NCBI GenBank assembly: GCA_032622095.1
Contig: CP136065.1
Span: 25,369,141 to 25,433,140 of the forward strand
Origin: Siphonodentalium dalli
Taxonomy: Eukaryota > Mollusca > Scaphopoda > Gadilida > Siphonodentaliidae
Length of the DNA: 64,000 nt
Direction: 5' to 3'
Made by a program: the position numbers and the translations under genes. Shown piece after piece: positions 1 through 11,200 of the stretch. How positions within the stretch are numbered: position 1 is the stretch's first letter; every line of letters starts with the position of its first letter. The notes under the pieces were generated by a model, which did not search any database, was not told where the DNA came from, and saw only the letters and a program-made list of their open reading frames with translations.

Positions 1-699
1 TTCATAACGTAATTTCGCACGTTGAAGCCATTTCTATGTAATTAAAACTCACGGTGATTTATCACCAACCCATCGTAGTAATAGTGTAGTAAGTTCAAAT
101 ATTCTAGTCTGAAATATGATTTTCAAAATATATTTCAATGCTTTGACATTTTCCAATGTTTACCGGCCAAAGTTTTATTAAGCTTTAGTGTCTTATTGGA
201 CTAATTGGGCTTTTATCGGAAATTCTACTGTGACAGTAATGTTTACAACAATAGTTTTGACATGAAAAATCTCAATATTGAAAAGTAATAATGAAAATAA
301 TATAAAATTCAATCTATTTTTTCGTTAGATCATGTCATGAATCTCTAATCTGACTAACGCCCGTAGAGATCATAATCCACCATTACGAAATCTGGGACCT
401 TTTTGAAGTTTGATAGGGAACCTTATGAAGTCGAAAACATAACGCATGGAATACATTTCTTAGTTATTACTTTTCCCAACTCGAAATTTCACGATTTAAG
501 TGAGTTTATGAGCAATTTTGCTGTGCGTCGCTTACAATTATGGAATTGCTCCTGGGTATTTACTTCAATGTTTATTGCGATATCGGCTCACAAAAGTCAC
601 AGAAAAGCATGTAGTTTCGAGTTGGGACATTCACCTAGAGTGAAGTACATTATTAAAGATACGGGCGGCGTTGGCGTGGGTATGCTGTTAAAATATTCA
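1..699. other. AT-rich sequence without recognised gene
   Basis: A 113-codon open frame (403-744, plus) has no recognisable domain, and its end runs into the R1 repeat that starts near 700, so I do not call it a gene. Confidence 0.5.
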
Positions 700-1135
700 G
701 CTCCGTCAAAAACCGCCATAAACAGAAATAATAGTAAAATATAGACAGACTTTGTTCTTATACCAATCAGAAACATGGCATAAACAGTATGTTTTTGTCA
801 AATGTTTTTCCTTTGTTATGTAAACAAAGGCAAAAAACGTTACAGAACCTGGCTTTTGTTTAGATCCGGATATGGTAAACTAAAGAGCGTTATTTGTTAC
901 TGTTTTCCTGTGTGTGATTAACCAATAGAATTGCGCTGTGTTATGTAAACAGAAGCAAAACTTCTGTAACACGAGCAGGCTCTTGTTTATGTACACTATC
1001 GTACGTCTTAACAATATACTAGTTACGCGCTGATTATGTTTGGCATATGAACAAAACTATATATATTTTAAAATTCCTTCTGTTGATAGCGATTTGAACA
1101 AATATGAATATTTCGTGCCTTTAAGGAACAGATAA
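700..1135 (+). repeat. Dispersed repeat R1, copy A
   Basis: This stretch aligns by eye with 22590-23070 over most of its length. Shared blocks, in the same order, are 'gtcaaaaaccgcca', 'cataaacagtatgtt', 'ttgttatgtaaacaaa', the box 'aaagagcgtt' (near 882), 'tgtgtgatta', 'caggctcttg' and 'gaacaaatatgaatat', ending in 'cgtgcctttaag'. It has no coding potential that I can see. Isolated 'aaagagcgtt' boxes recur at 20.0-20.1, 44.2-44.5 and 57.17 kb. It is probably a non-autonomous mobile element, but I could not define its ends. Confidence 0.7.
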
Positions 1136-1435
1136 TAACTAAGAAATATATTCTCCGCGTATTTTTTCGACTTTATAAGGTTCCCCGTCAAAACTTCAAA
1201 AATGTCCAATGTTTTGGACTGGTATATTATGATCTCTACGTGCGTAGCTAGAGTAGAGATTCATGCCATGATCTATTTTTGGCGTGTACTTGTTGATGAT
1301 AGTTATGTTACATACATGTACTTCTATGATATTCCACATGAACCCACTTCGAATGCAGTACGTCCCTTTAAAGCCAACTATTAAATCTCTACTTGGAACT
1401 GGTTTTACTGCTTGATCAAATGGTCCTGTTAATGT

Positions 1436-1895
1436 TCTATGATGTTGGTCGTGTTTAATTGTTATGATGCTATTGGAGCAAACTGATGCTCTTAAGAAAC
1501 AGTATCGTTATTTTTTCTAAAGTTGTCATTTTCGCGATATTCGGATGGATAATCCAGGAAAAGCCATTACGTAAATTAGTTGTTGCAAATCAACTATACC
1601 CAAGCTGTCTATTCATGCCGTTTTACAATCCCTAGCGCAGCCATTATTACATTTAAAAAAAATATTTGTGTCCTTGAAGACCTGAATGTTTCATACATAT
1701 ATAAAGTGAAATAATAGATATATCAGAGTGATATATAAGTCAGCATGAAATCATGACAGAAGGCCCTACCAAAGCTGCGCCCATCAATCCAATGGGCGGA
1801 GACACAGCGCGAAAATGACAACTTTAGAAAAAATAATGTTACCTCACAACGGAATCAATTTGCCCTACCAGCATCATAGCAATTCAGCAGGACCA
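1436..1895. mobile_element. Inverted-repeat (foldback/MITE-like) element, ~460 bp
   Basis: Arms of about 100 bp at 1436-1540 and 1805-1895 are inverted copies. For example, 'ttctaaagttgtcatttt' in the left arm is found reversed in the right arm, and 'ttgttatgatgctattgg' is matched by a reversed near-copy. The spacer is about 265 bp and has no ORF. It abuts the head of the tandem-core element at about 1905, so it may be part of that element. I did not identify a target duplication. Confidence 0.55.
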
Positions 1896-1899
1896 CCAT

Positions 1900-3910
1900 C
1901 ATCATCATCTATATATATTTGCGAATATCTGTCTGTGTTCTATAGAAATTCACAGGTGACCATCTAGATAACAACATAGGAGTCTATTTTGGGATACCTT
2001 TTTACGAGAAAGATAATGGTGCGGGTTAGAATTTTCTAAAGTGACGCTGTTGTTGTCAGGGCACAAAAGGGGGAGTGGCAGAACAAAAATTGTCGCCGAT
2101 TTCCACCAAACTTATAAATAATCATCTCCATGATATGAGGAATCTAATGGTGTGTGGTTTATAGATGTCAAAAGTAGCGCCATTTGAGTCAGGGGTTCAC
2201 GGAAGGGAAGAGGGGCACAAGAATGGATAAATCTGTTTAGCGCCGATTTCCACAAAATTGATACAGTCTTCTCCATGATCACGAGGTATCAAATCGTGTG
2301 ATTTCAAGATATGAGAAATCTAATCGTGTGATTTAATTATGGCAAAATTGGCACCATTTGAGTCAGGCGTGCACGGAATGGGAGAATGGCATCAAAATTG
2401 ATAAAAAAACATTTAGAGCCGATTTCCACCAAATTGATACACAATCTTCTCCATAAGACGAGAAATCTAAAATAGCGCCCTTTGAGTCAGGGATGCACGG
2501 AAGGGGAGAGGGGCACCAACATTTATCAAACGTTTTAGCGCCGAATTCCACCAAATTGATACAAATTCCTTTCCATGATACGAGAAATATTATCGTGTGA
2601 TGTAAAGACGCCAAATTGGTACCGTTTGGATGGAGGGGGCACTTAATTTGATAAGAATGTATTTAGTCGCCGATTATCTCCAAAGTAATACATTATCATC
2701 TTCATGACATCAGTGGCGTAACGATGTGTCTTAAAGCTGTCAGTGGCGTGTGATTTAAATATATCAAAAATGGCATTTAAATTGTGATTTAAAGATGGCA
2801 AAAGTGGTGCCATTTGAGTCAGGGGTGCAATGAAGGGGAGAGGGACACCAAAATTGATAAAAACTATTTTCAGCGCCGATTTCCACCAGATGGATACAAA
2901 TTCTTCTCCACCAAGCTTATACATAATCATCTCCATGATATCAGTAGTCTAATCGTGTGGTTAAAATACGCCAAATTGGCGATGTTTGTTTAAGAGATGG
3001 TGGCACTATATTTGATACGAAAGTGTTTGTCGCCGATTTCCACCATTTTTTATATATATTCATCTTCATAATGAGTAGAGATCTCATAATGGCGCCACTT
3101 GCGTCAATGATAGGGCGGGTGGGGGGGGGGGGGCAACATTTATAGAAATATGTTTAGCGCAAATGATACGAGGAATCAAATTGTGTGGAGCCGTTAAAGA
3201 CGTCACAGTTTGTGCCAACATTTGCAAATGTCAGGTCTGTCTGTGATGCATATACCTTCACTTGGACCATATATATGGCACCAAAGGGACTAACACGTGT
3301 AACTTATTATGAGCAAGATAATGGTGTGGGTTAATTTTTCTAAAAAGAGGTTCTTTGTGTCAGGTGAAACAAATGGGGATTTCCACCAAACAATATAATC
3401 TCCATGATATGTGTTGTTCGGGTCAAGAGTGCACAGAGGGCACCAACATTTATTTAAACGCCCATTTCCAACAAATTGATACACGTTCTTCCCGATGATA
3501 CGCGGAATTTAATCGAGTGATTTAAATGGGGGTCATTGGGTGAGGGATGGGGGAGGCACAAAATGTGATAAGAATTTGTTTAGTTGCCGATTACCACCAC
3601 ACATATACGTAATCATCTCCGTGATATCGGGAATCTAATGGATGTGGTTTAGATATGGGAAAAGTGACGCCGTTCGAGTCATTAATGTGGAAAGGATGGG
3701 CATCAACGCCGATACAAATATGATTGGCACTAATTTCCACCAAGAAGGGACGCTCTCCATGTAACATTGATGAGAATGTTTTAGTCGCCAATATCAACAA
3801 AAGTTGTATAGTCATCTCCAAATAATTCGTTCTATAGTGAGTTTTTGGCGTTCACATTTCACAGCCTCGACATGTGGTGACCTAATTAAGTCACTTGACA
3901 ATGAAAGAAG
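1900..3910 (+). mobile_element. Pearl-like tandem-core repeat element, copy 1
   Basis: The head is at about 1910 ('tttgcgaatatctgtctg'). A degenerate array of ~150-bp cores follows; each core carries 'gcgccgatttccacc', 'attgatacaaattcttct', 'tcatgatatgag', 'tttgagtcaggggtgcac' and 'ggggagaggggcacca'. A second head-like block lies at about 3225-3350, with more cores after it. The tail is at about 3840-3905 ('ggtgacctaattaagtc'). The same order is found inverted at 42135-46005. Known pearl elements of bivalves, thought to be Helitron-related, have this build of a unique head, ~150-bp tandem cores and a unique tail. Assignment to that group is an inference. The small ORFs inside are repeat artefacts. 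Confidence 0.65.
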
Positions 3911-4008
3911 AAAACGTAAGTATACTGATCATTATATTTATGCATATATTCTTGCAAAAGGAGAGATCTTGAATCGTTAGAGGATGGCACGTTAGACTGG
4001 GTAATGTA

Positions 4009-4277
4009 TTATAACACAATTGAGTCTGTCCAATTCAAGAAACTTCCCGCAAGAAAAAAGATACAATTTGTCAAGAGAGATGGAAATGCGTTGAAGACCT
4101 GTTCGAAATAGTGGTGACAGTGTGCAGTGAAATATAGTATCTTCTGAGATAAAATAATACAGTCAGTAGCACGTGACTTTTCATTATCCTCCGTTACTGG
4201 AAGCTGACAAGGGTTTATCACTCATACAGAGAATTTCTTTCATTTTTAGAACAGACTCATAACAACTTAAAACCTCG
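4009..4277 (-). repeat. Repeat X, 3' half (minus copy)
   Basis: Read on the minus strand, this matches 37880-38160 on the plus strand. It runs from 'gatgagtctgttcc' through 'agtcatgtgctac' and ends in 'gacagactcaatcgtgtt' plus 'ataat'. The other half of the same copy lies at 6500-6691. The two halves are separated by the CR1-like retrotransposon, so the repeat appears to have been the target. Confidence 0.6.
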
Positions 4278-6495
4278 CTCTGCGTCGGTGTCAAAAGAAG
4301 TTTGTCCTCTGAACGAAGTGATCGGCGTGGGACACACGGAACAAGGATATCACTGAAGTATGCTGGAAGAGCTTTTGAGTCATGTGTTGCTTGATATGCA
4401 TATGTAACAAGTGTATAAATAATCCTATCTGTCACAGGTAGCCAATGTAATTCTTGCAACATTTCATCTACATGTATGTCGTCAGATCTTTTACGACACA
4501 GAACTATACTTGCAGCAGTGTGTTGCAGACGCTGAAGCCTGGTAATTTGGATAGATGGTATACCAGTCAAAAGAGAGTTGCAATAGTCAAGTCGACTGAG
4601 AATCAGAGATGAAGCAAGTTTTTTTTAGCTGAGTCAGTGTTTATGTAGTTCCTCATTTGACCCAGTTTTCGAAGTTCAATGTATATTGCCTTGCATATCT
4701 GGCTAATATGTGATGTCATAGAGAGTGATCTATCCAAAAATACACTAAGGTTCTTCACGCTATCTGAGAAATAAACTTGGTTACCATCAATAGTCATAAC
4801 ATCTATGCCCACCTTTTCTATGTATAACGGCTTAGACACCCACATTACTTCAGTTTTGTCACTATTTAATTTCACAGAACCGATGCAGTTTTCCATTACA
4901 GTGAGAAGAAAATAGGGGTTATCACCAGACATGTAAAGCTGAGTATCATCAGCATACATGTGCGCAGAGACACTTTGTCTCCTGATGATCTCACCAAGTG
5001 GTTTGGTGTAGATTAAGTACAAAACAGGCCCCAGGATATATCCCCGAGGGACTCCATATTGCAGATGAAAGGTTTTGGAAAACGTACTGCCAATTTGAAT
5101 CCTCTGAACACGATTAGAGAGATATGAATCGAACCACTGGAGCGCGCTGTCATATATCCCAAAAGAAATTTCCAATAGCTTCAACAGTATTTCGTGATCA
5201 AGAGTATCGAAAGCTGCGCTCATGTCAAGCAGGGATACTAGTGAAAACTTGTTATCGTCACTGGCAAGAAGACGGTCTGACGTGATACACAACAATGCAG
5301 GTTCAGTACTGTGACCAGGTTTGTACGCTGACTGAAACTTTTCCAGAAGCAAATGTTTCTCCATATGATTTCTCAGTTGTTTGAGTACAGCTTTTTCTAA
5401 CAGCTTCGAGACGAATTGAAGGTTTGAGATGGGCCTATAGTTCTTTAGCAAGTCGGCATCCATATAATTATTTTAATCAGGGGAATCACAACGGCCACCT
5501 TAAAACAGTCAGGAACAACACCTTCAGACAAAGACCAATTTATGAGCTTTGTGATTGGTTCTAATATAAAATCGATATGTTCCACCATTAAAGAAGTTGG
5601 AATGGGATCCAAAACACATGTTTTTGAAGTGGATGATAAAATAAGTTCCTTGACCTCATCACAGGTAAGCTTGCACCAACGAACGGTTTGAACTCTGCTT
5701 CAGTGTTTGATACATCTAGCTGGTAACACAGGTTTGCAATTTTGTCACGGAAATATTCACCAAAAGCATCCGGCAATTCACTTTCTTTAACATTAGTTGG
5801 AAGAATTGGTACTTTTTTCTTACCACTTAGTTCGTTGGTTATGGAATAGATGACTTTTGTTGATTTAGCATTCGCGATTTTAGAGTTATAATATTCCGAA
5901 CAGGCAGATCTAGTCATTTGATTCACACGGTTGTTCTTTTCAACATAGATTTGACGATCAACTGTTAGACCGGATTTTCGCCATCTCCTCTCAGCATGTC
6001 GCTTATCAGCTTTGGCACTCTTTATTTCATCATTGAACCACGGGGTAGATGAACGACATCGAATTTTGCGTGTGACTAAAGGCGCATGACCATCCAGTAA
6101 AGCACGTAGATTAACGAACCACTGAAGAGGGGATTTCCTTGGATGGGTGTAGAAACTAGAAACTAGATCACCGGAAAATTTAACACGATGGACCTCAAAT
6201 CTCGAGAGGTAGTGGTTCGTTTAAGTCATATGGTACACGCAATGTCTGTTTTGAGAGTTACCAAGAAGTTGTCAGATAAATCGATGTCCTGCACCGTGAG
6301 GTTTATGGGTTGAGGGTCAGTTTTGCGAACAATCACCCAGTCCAAAATATGGTATTGTCGGTGCGTAGGTACGGATACAAGTTGTTTCATGACCGAATCA
6401 TCAATTAAAGTTTTTATGGCGTTAACGTCACTGTCAGTTGTCGAATCAAAATGGAAATTGAAGTCGCCGAGAATAACAATTGTCTTTGATATCCA
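4270..6495 (-). mobile_element. CR1/jockey-type non-LTR retrotransposon, 5'-truncated and frameshifted
   Basis: Read from 6495 down, the element has the end of an APE-type endonuclease ('ILGDFNFHFDS', about 6440-6480), then a linker starting 'RSSTPWFNDEIKSAK' (about 6060 down to 5690), the reverse transcriptase (5690-4603) and the usual C-terminal region of CR1-like elements ('LQRLQHTAASIV', 'LHWLPVTDRI', 4570-4270). Frame changes near 5685 and 5475, and another before the C-terminal part, break it. The endonuclease start is missing, so this is an old truncated insertion. Confidence 0.85.
4603..5475 (-). pseudogene. Reverse transcriptase domain of the CR1-like element
   Basis: About 285 codons with the expected order of RT motifs: 'KNYRPISNLQFVSKLLE', 'FQSAYKPGHSTE', 'LLDMSAAFDTLDHEILL', 'YGVPRGYILGPVLYLIY' and the catalytic box 'HMYADDTQLYMSG'. 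Q is replaced by R in the usual 'GVPQGS' motif, and S by Y. The part upstream ('LILSSTSKTCVLDPIP') is in another frame, so no single product can be made. It catalyses target-primed reverse transcription in intact relatives. Confidence 0.88.
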
Positions 6496-6499
6496 ACGT

Positions 6500-6691
6500 A
6501 GCTATATATAGCCACTTATATTTTAAACTGAGAATTGGCCACTACAACACCATGGACAGATGAGCAACAGGGCATTTCTTTTAACACATTGATCAAACTA
6601 TTCTCTATTCCCACCACATGCATGTCCACACTACACAGCAGACGGTATCACATCACTTTCACGTGAGCAACGCCGGGTAACCGTGCTAGTA
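6500..6691 (-). repeat. Repeat X, 5' half (minus copy)
   Basis: On the minus strand it begins 'ctagcacggttacccgg', then 'cgttgctcacg', 'gtgggaatagagaa' and 'ctcatctgtccatgg', and ends near 'ctcagtttaaaa'. These blocks match 37402-37835 in the same order. It is separated from its 3' half (4009-4277) by the CR1-like insertion. Confidence 0.6.
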
Positions 6692-7738
6692 GTACGTTAT
6701 GAGGACCACTTGCCCAGGGATGTGTTTGGTTCGTATGGGTTTATTGTCGACTCGGTCGCTATAAATTACCTCTTTTAAGACATATGATGTCAAAGGGACT
6801 ATCCAATAAGATTCGCCGGTCAATATGTACAAATTTTCAACTCCGATGGTACAGTCGTTTCTGTATAAACAATCAGTAGATAAAAGCCAATTGCGACAAC
6901 ATTTCAAGTTTGACACTATGTTTCGCTAGTAGTCCCTCGTATGACGTCACATTAAGGAATATTAACGATTCAGACGGCATAACCCATAATGTAATATTCA
7001 ATCGCACGAATCGGCATAAAAATCTTTTCGGCAACGTGCTCAGTGGAGTAGCGGGCATCGATAATGACTGAGAAACATTACAACAGTGTAATCCTTTAAG
7101 CTATCATTGTCGGATTACAATGATCTTTTATATGCTTATGGATCCCAATGGTGGAAGAGATGTCCGCATGGAATAGGTTTCATCCATTCATTTGTTGCAG
7201 AGTTATGGTCCTTATAGTAAAAATGCACTGTTCCAAATTTGGATCTCTGTATGGTTCTATCCCAGCCATCGTACATGTTTGAATAAAGGGAACAAGATCT
7301 ACATTACTTCTGAAGTTATGGCTATCATACTGTAAACGGTGTCCACCCATGTATCTTCGCCTTATCAGATGGATGGCCACATGCAAAACCAGATTGATAC
7401 ATCTTTCGAATTAAGCCACCTCAGAAAATTAATAATCTCAATGAAAAGCACCTTTCTGGAGGATACTCTGTGAGGTGCACTTGATTTATTGGAGGAAGGA
7501 TTCCGGAAAACCGTATGTGAATATAAACCACCGGCTCTTGTAAGTAACGGTTTCTCTTACCAACTATATACGAAACACGCGATTTTTGCTTTATCATCGT
7601 TTCAGCCGCTACGCTATATATATCATGAAATGAAGAAGAAGCCCTTTAGATCATTATTTTAATCATCGAAAGTAATTAACGCCGTCCTAAAAGTTACATA
7701 CTGCAACAAAAAGACATCCGCGAAGATACATCCGCGAA
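6692..7738. other. No gene or repeat recognised
   Basis: Only short unsupported open frames (60-76 codons) on the minus strand. No tandem or inverted structure was noticed. Confidence 0.5.
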
Positions 7739-7945
7739 CCCGACATGTGTTGTCGTGCGATATATCCCCATCGCTATAGCTCCATTGACATGGTCAGATC
7801 AGCCTTACTACAATTTCCTAAAATATCTCGCATCGCGTGAAACCCAAAGTGTGTTGTCCCGCGAGATATCCCCATCGCCCCATTTGCACGGCCAGATCAG
7901 TATAGCAGTAAACACCCATAGTATAGGCGTAACAAAAACAAGGTC
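7739..7945 (+). repeat. Diverged two-copy tandem duplication (~103 bp)
   Basis: Two consecutive units share 'gtgttgtcgtgcgatat' / 'gtgttgtcccgcgagat', 'atccccatcgc' and 'ggtcagatcag' / 'ggccagatcag'. The first starts at about 7739 and the second at about 7842. Confidence 0.5.
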
Positions 7946-7995
7946 TGAATGCAGATGACTATCACGGAAGGTCAGTGCTAATGTCGGGATGTTTA

Positions 7996-8046
7996 GGTCG
8001 GGTGTACAGTCGTTATAGTCCGGCGATCCTGTGTTCGAACCCCGAC
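7996..8046 (+). repeat. Possible tRNA-derived SINE head
   Basis: A B-box-like 'gttcgaacccc' (about 8033) follows an A-box-like 'cagtcgttatagtcc' at tRNA spacing, and 'tcgggt' can pair with 'accccga'. A full tRNA cloverleaf is not supported. It could be a decayed tRNA-like SINE promoter. Confidence 0.3.
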
Positions 8047-8240
8047 AAGGACCAAATTATGGGCCGATTTCCAAACTTTGTCTGAGTTGAAGAACATATC
8101 ATGCAATATGCCAATCCAATCGAAGCATGGTCATTTCGATAAGTAATTGGAGTCTGGTCACACATCAAATTATCACATACTGCATGAGTGTGTGCACGCC
8201 TTATACACATCCATCCAGAACAATAAGGCCCGACTTATTA

Positions 8241-11200
8241 GTCCAGGAGATATTGGTCGACCTCTGCACCCCCCCAGGACTCAACTTCACCCCACTAATT
8301 TTCTTCCTTAAGGTATCCTCTAATTTTTTTCACTTGTTAACAAGAAAAAAAAGTGGCCGCAGAGACTCCAGACAAGATGGCGTCCATCATGGCGGCCATT
8401 GTTTTTAAATGCACCATGTCTCTTTGATCGCCGTTATAGTAAAGATGATATCACATGCGGTCTTGTTTTCTGCTCGATTCGTTATGCTAATATACAACCC
8501 TTACAAATTAGCCAAAAATTCGCCACCATAATCCAATATGGCGGCCAAGATGGCCACCGAAATGTGAAAATATGCTATTTTTCTGACATGTTACCACCTT
8601 CCGTTTGTCTCTGTGGGAAAATGTTGGCATCTTTGCGTCATGTTATAGATTTATCATATAGAGGAGTCATTTTCGACCACATGGGGACCATAATATACAT
8701 TCATTGCGGGATATTTTTGTCCGATATCACGTTTTCCCCAAATGCCGGTATAACAGGTCAAAGCCGAATCTACGTTAATAACGCGATGTAATGTTTCGAA
8801 TCAATGAATGTTATTGCTATTATAACAACACCCATGCATATATATGTGCAAGAGATACTCGAGCTATGATTCCTCTTATACCTGAGTTGAGGAATATTTA
8901 CCCAAATCCAAGATGGCGGCCAAAATGGCCACCAGAAATAAAAAATCGCCGAAAATCGCCGATTTTAACATCAGTGAGCATTATTGCCATGAAAACTCCA
9001 CACCTGCTTACTATTGTGAGTTGGGAACACCTAGGCGAAGAACTTTCCTTGTACCATATCCAAATAAAAGTACCCCAAATCCAAAATGGCGCCCACAATG
9101 GCGGACAGATTTTGAAAAATCACCGAAATTCCCTCATATTCACATCATTGGGCATTATTGTCGAGACAACTCCATCCATGCGTACAGTTGAGTTGGAAAT
9201 ACTGAGGTGAAGTAATTACCTTACATCTCAAGCAAGAAATGGTTTTCCAACTCGAAGATGGCGGCCAAAATGGCGACCGAAATTTGAAAATACGCCTACA
9301 TTCCTTTACTTTCTTAGGATGGGCGTTATTGTTTCGCGATTTCTACCCACCATTACATGTTGATATGTATGAATTATTCATTAGGGTTTGGCAAGTGATA
9401 CTCACAGTCAATATGGCGGCCAAACTGGCAGCCAGAAATTGAAAAGAAGCCGATATTATCACATACTAATTTCAACTTTTTGTCATAATATCGATTTGTA
9501 TAGACGAAACGGTACATAATATAAGCCATATATTAGTTCCAATGTAAGTCGTAGCCTTTTGGAAGATGAAAACCCACAATCGCGATGTGGTATTTCAAAA
9601 TCCATTCTCCACTAAGGGCTCATACTGGCCGTAACCGTATATAGGTGCGCCGAATAGTCATATTATGACTTCCAAGAATCAAAACAGTACCTGAGCTTAT
9701 TCTGAATTGCCACATTTAGCATTATCTAGACCCGTTTCCGTCTCTTCGTCAGATTAATCTATCTCACTCACAACAACAGTTTACTACACTTCTTTGTAGA
9801 AGGGTGCCACTAATCGAAATGTTTCAAACAATACATATGCCGGTGTCCAGCTCACGTGTTTGTTTCGAAAGCTTGGAATTCTTAGCGAGCTTCATTCGTG
9901 GTATAGCTTATGGTATTATTCAGATGCTACATATGGGGTATAGGTGTCATCTTGTGCGATACACTAGAAAGGTATTCGGTCGATGCGTATACTAGCTTTC
10001 AGAATGACCTATCTATCTGCGTATTGTCAGCTTTGGTGGGCCAATGGGGATAACAACGTGTACACATGGTGATCTTCCCAAACAGCCACTTCCCAATATA
10101 TGGTTCATCAATTCGCATACTCATCTAATGCACTGACGTACCCGGACAACTTCTGAATATGGCTTCGAATGTTGAAAGCCCGACATTTGACGGATGCATT
10201 TCTGCTAAGGCTGAAGAACAAGCTTGTTGGCGTCCAGCAATCGTCTCACCGAACAGATCCAAGCAGATGATAACAATACACACGGTGCTAGTTTGTGGGT
10301 ATGTGTCATGACAGTGGAAATGAAATTGGAACATGACTGCACCGCCCCTTATTTTGTTATGTTTTAGATTCAGACAGGATCTCACGTGTGGCTTTGCTTT
10401 CCTTGTATGCTAAGATTGTATGTTCCCATCCGTTTGGAAGCCGTTCTTAAACAGCTGGACCAGGCGTGTGCCATTGGCTACTGCTGTATAAGCACCACCA
10501 AGACTGGAGTATAGTCTTAAAGGCGATACCTTTGATAATTTGTTATGTCATACTCACGCTGGGTGGTATGGTTCAAGAAAGTACAAATGCTCTTGCATTC
10601 AGTTCAACAAACGTTGGTACACCAAGTGATTTCTTGGTAACATCACCATTGCGAACATTTTCCTGCATGAGACATTAACTGCTATATTCTAAAGTTATAT
10701 ATATATATAAAGCTATATGACCATAAAGGTCGCGTTTCCCAACGTCCACAGCCATTGCCATCGATACTGTAAATTGTTCTTTAAATACATAGTGAAATAA
10801 ATGCACCACAGTTCCTGACATTTTCTTGAATAATACCGCCAACATACTAACACTAACCCTGAGACAAAAATGTACGTAGTTGAATCAGAAAGGCTTCGAA
10901 TCGGATGTGGAAATACAATCCTACCACACCAAATAAAACCGACACGCATGACATTCTATATCTTACACATGCACCAGGTTTAGGGGTGGTGTATACCGTG
11001 GCCCATTTCATTCCCACTATCATGGCGCATGTCCATAAACTAGCACCGCGAGTATTGTTCCTCTCTGCTGGGAGATATTCGACGAGACGAATGCGGGGCG
11101 TCACACAGGTTGCTTCGGATCATGGTCAAGAAGTGTGGTAGTCTGTACACTATGGTCTTCTCCTTAGCAGATACACATCTGTCCAAGGGAATGAGACAGC

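Noticed and set aside
8399-9210. Two consecutive plus-strand ORFs of 130 and 139 codons
   Set aside because: They lie in palindrome arms with tandem boxes, have mirror frames on the other strand and in the other arm, and show no domain.
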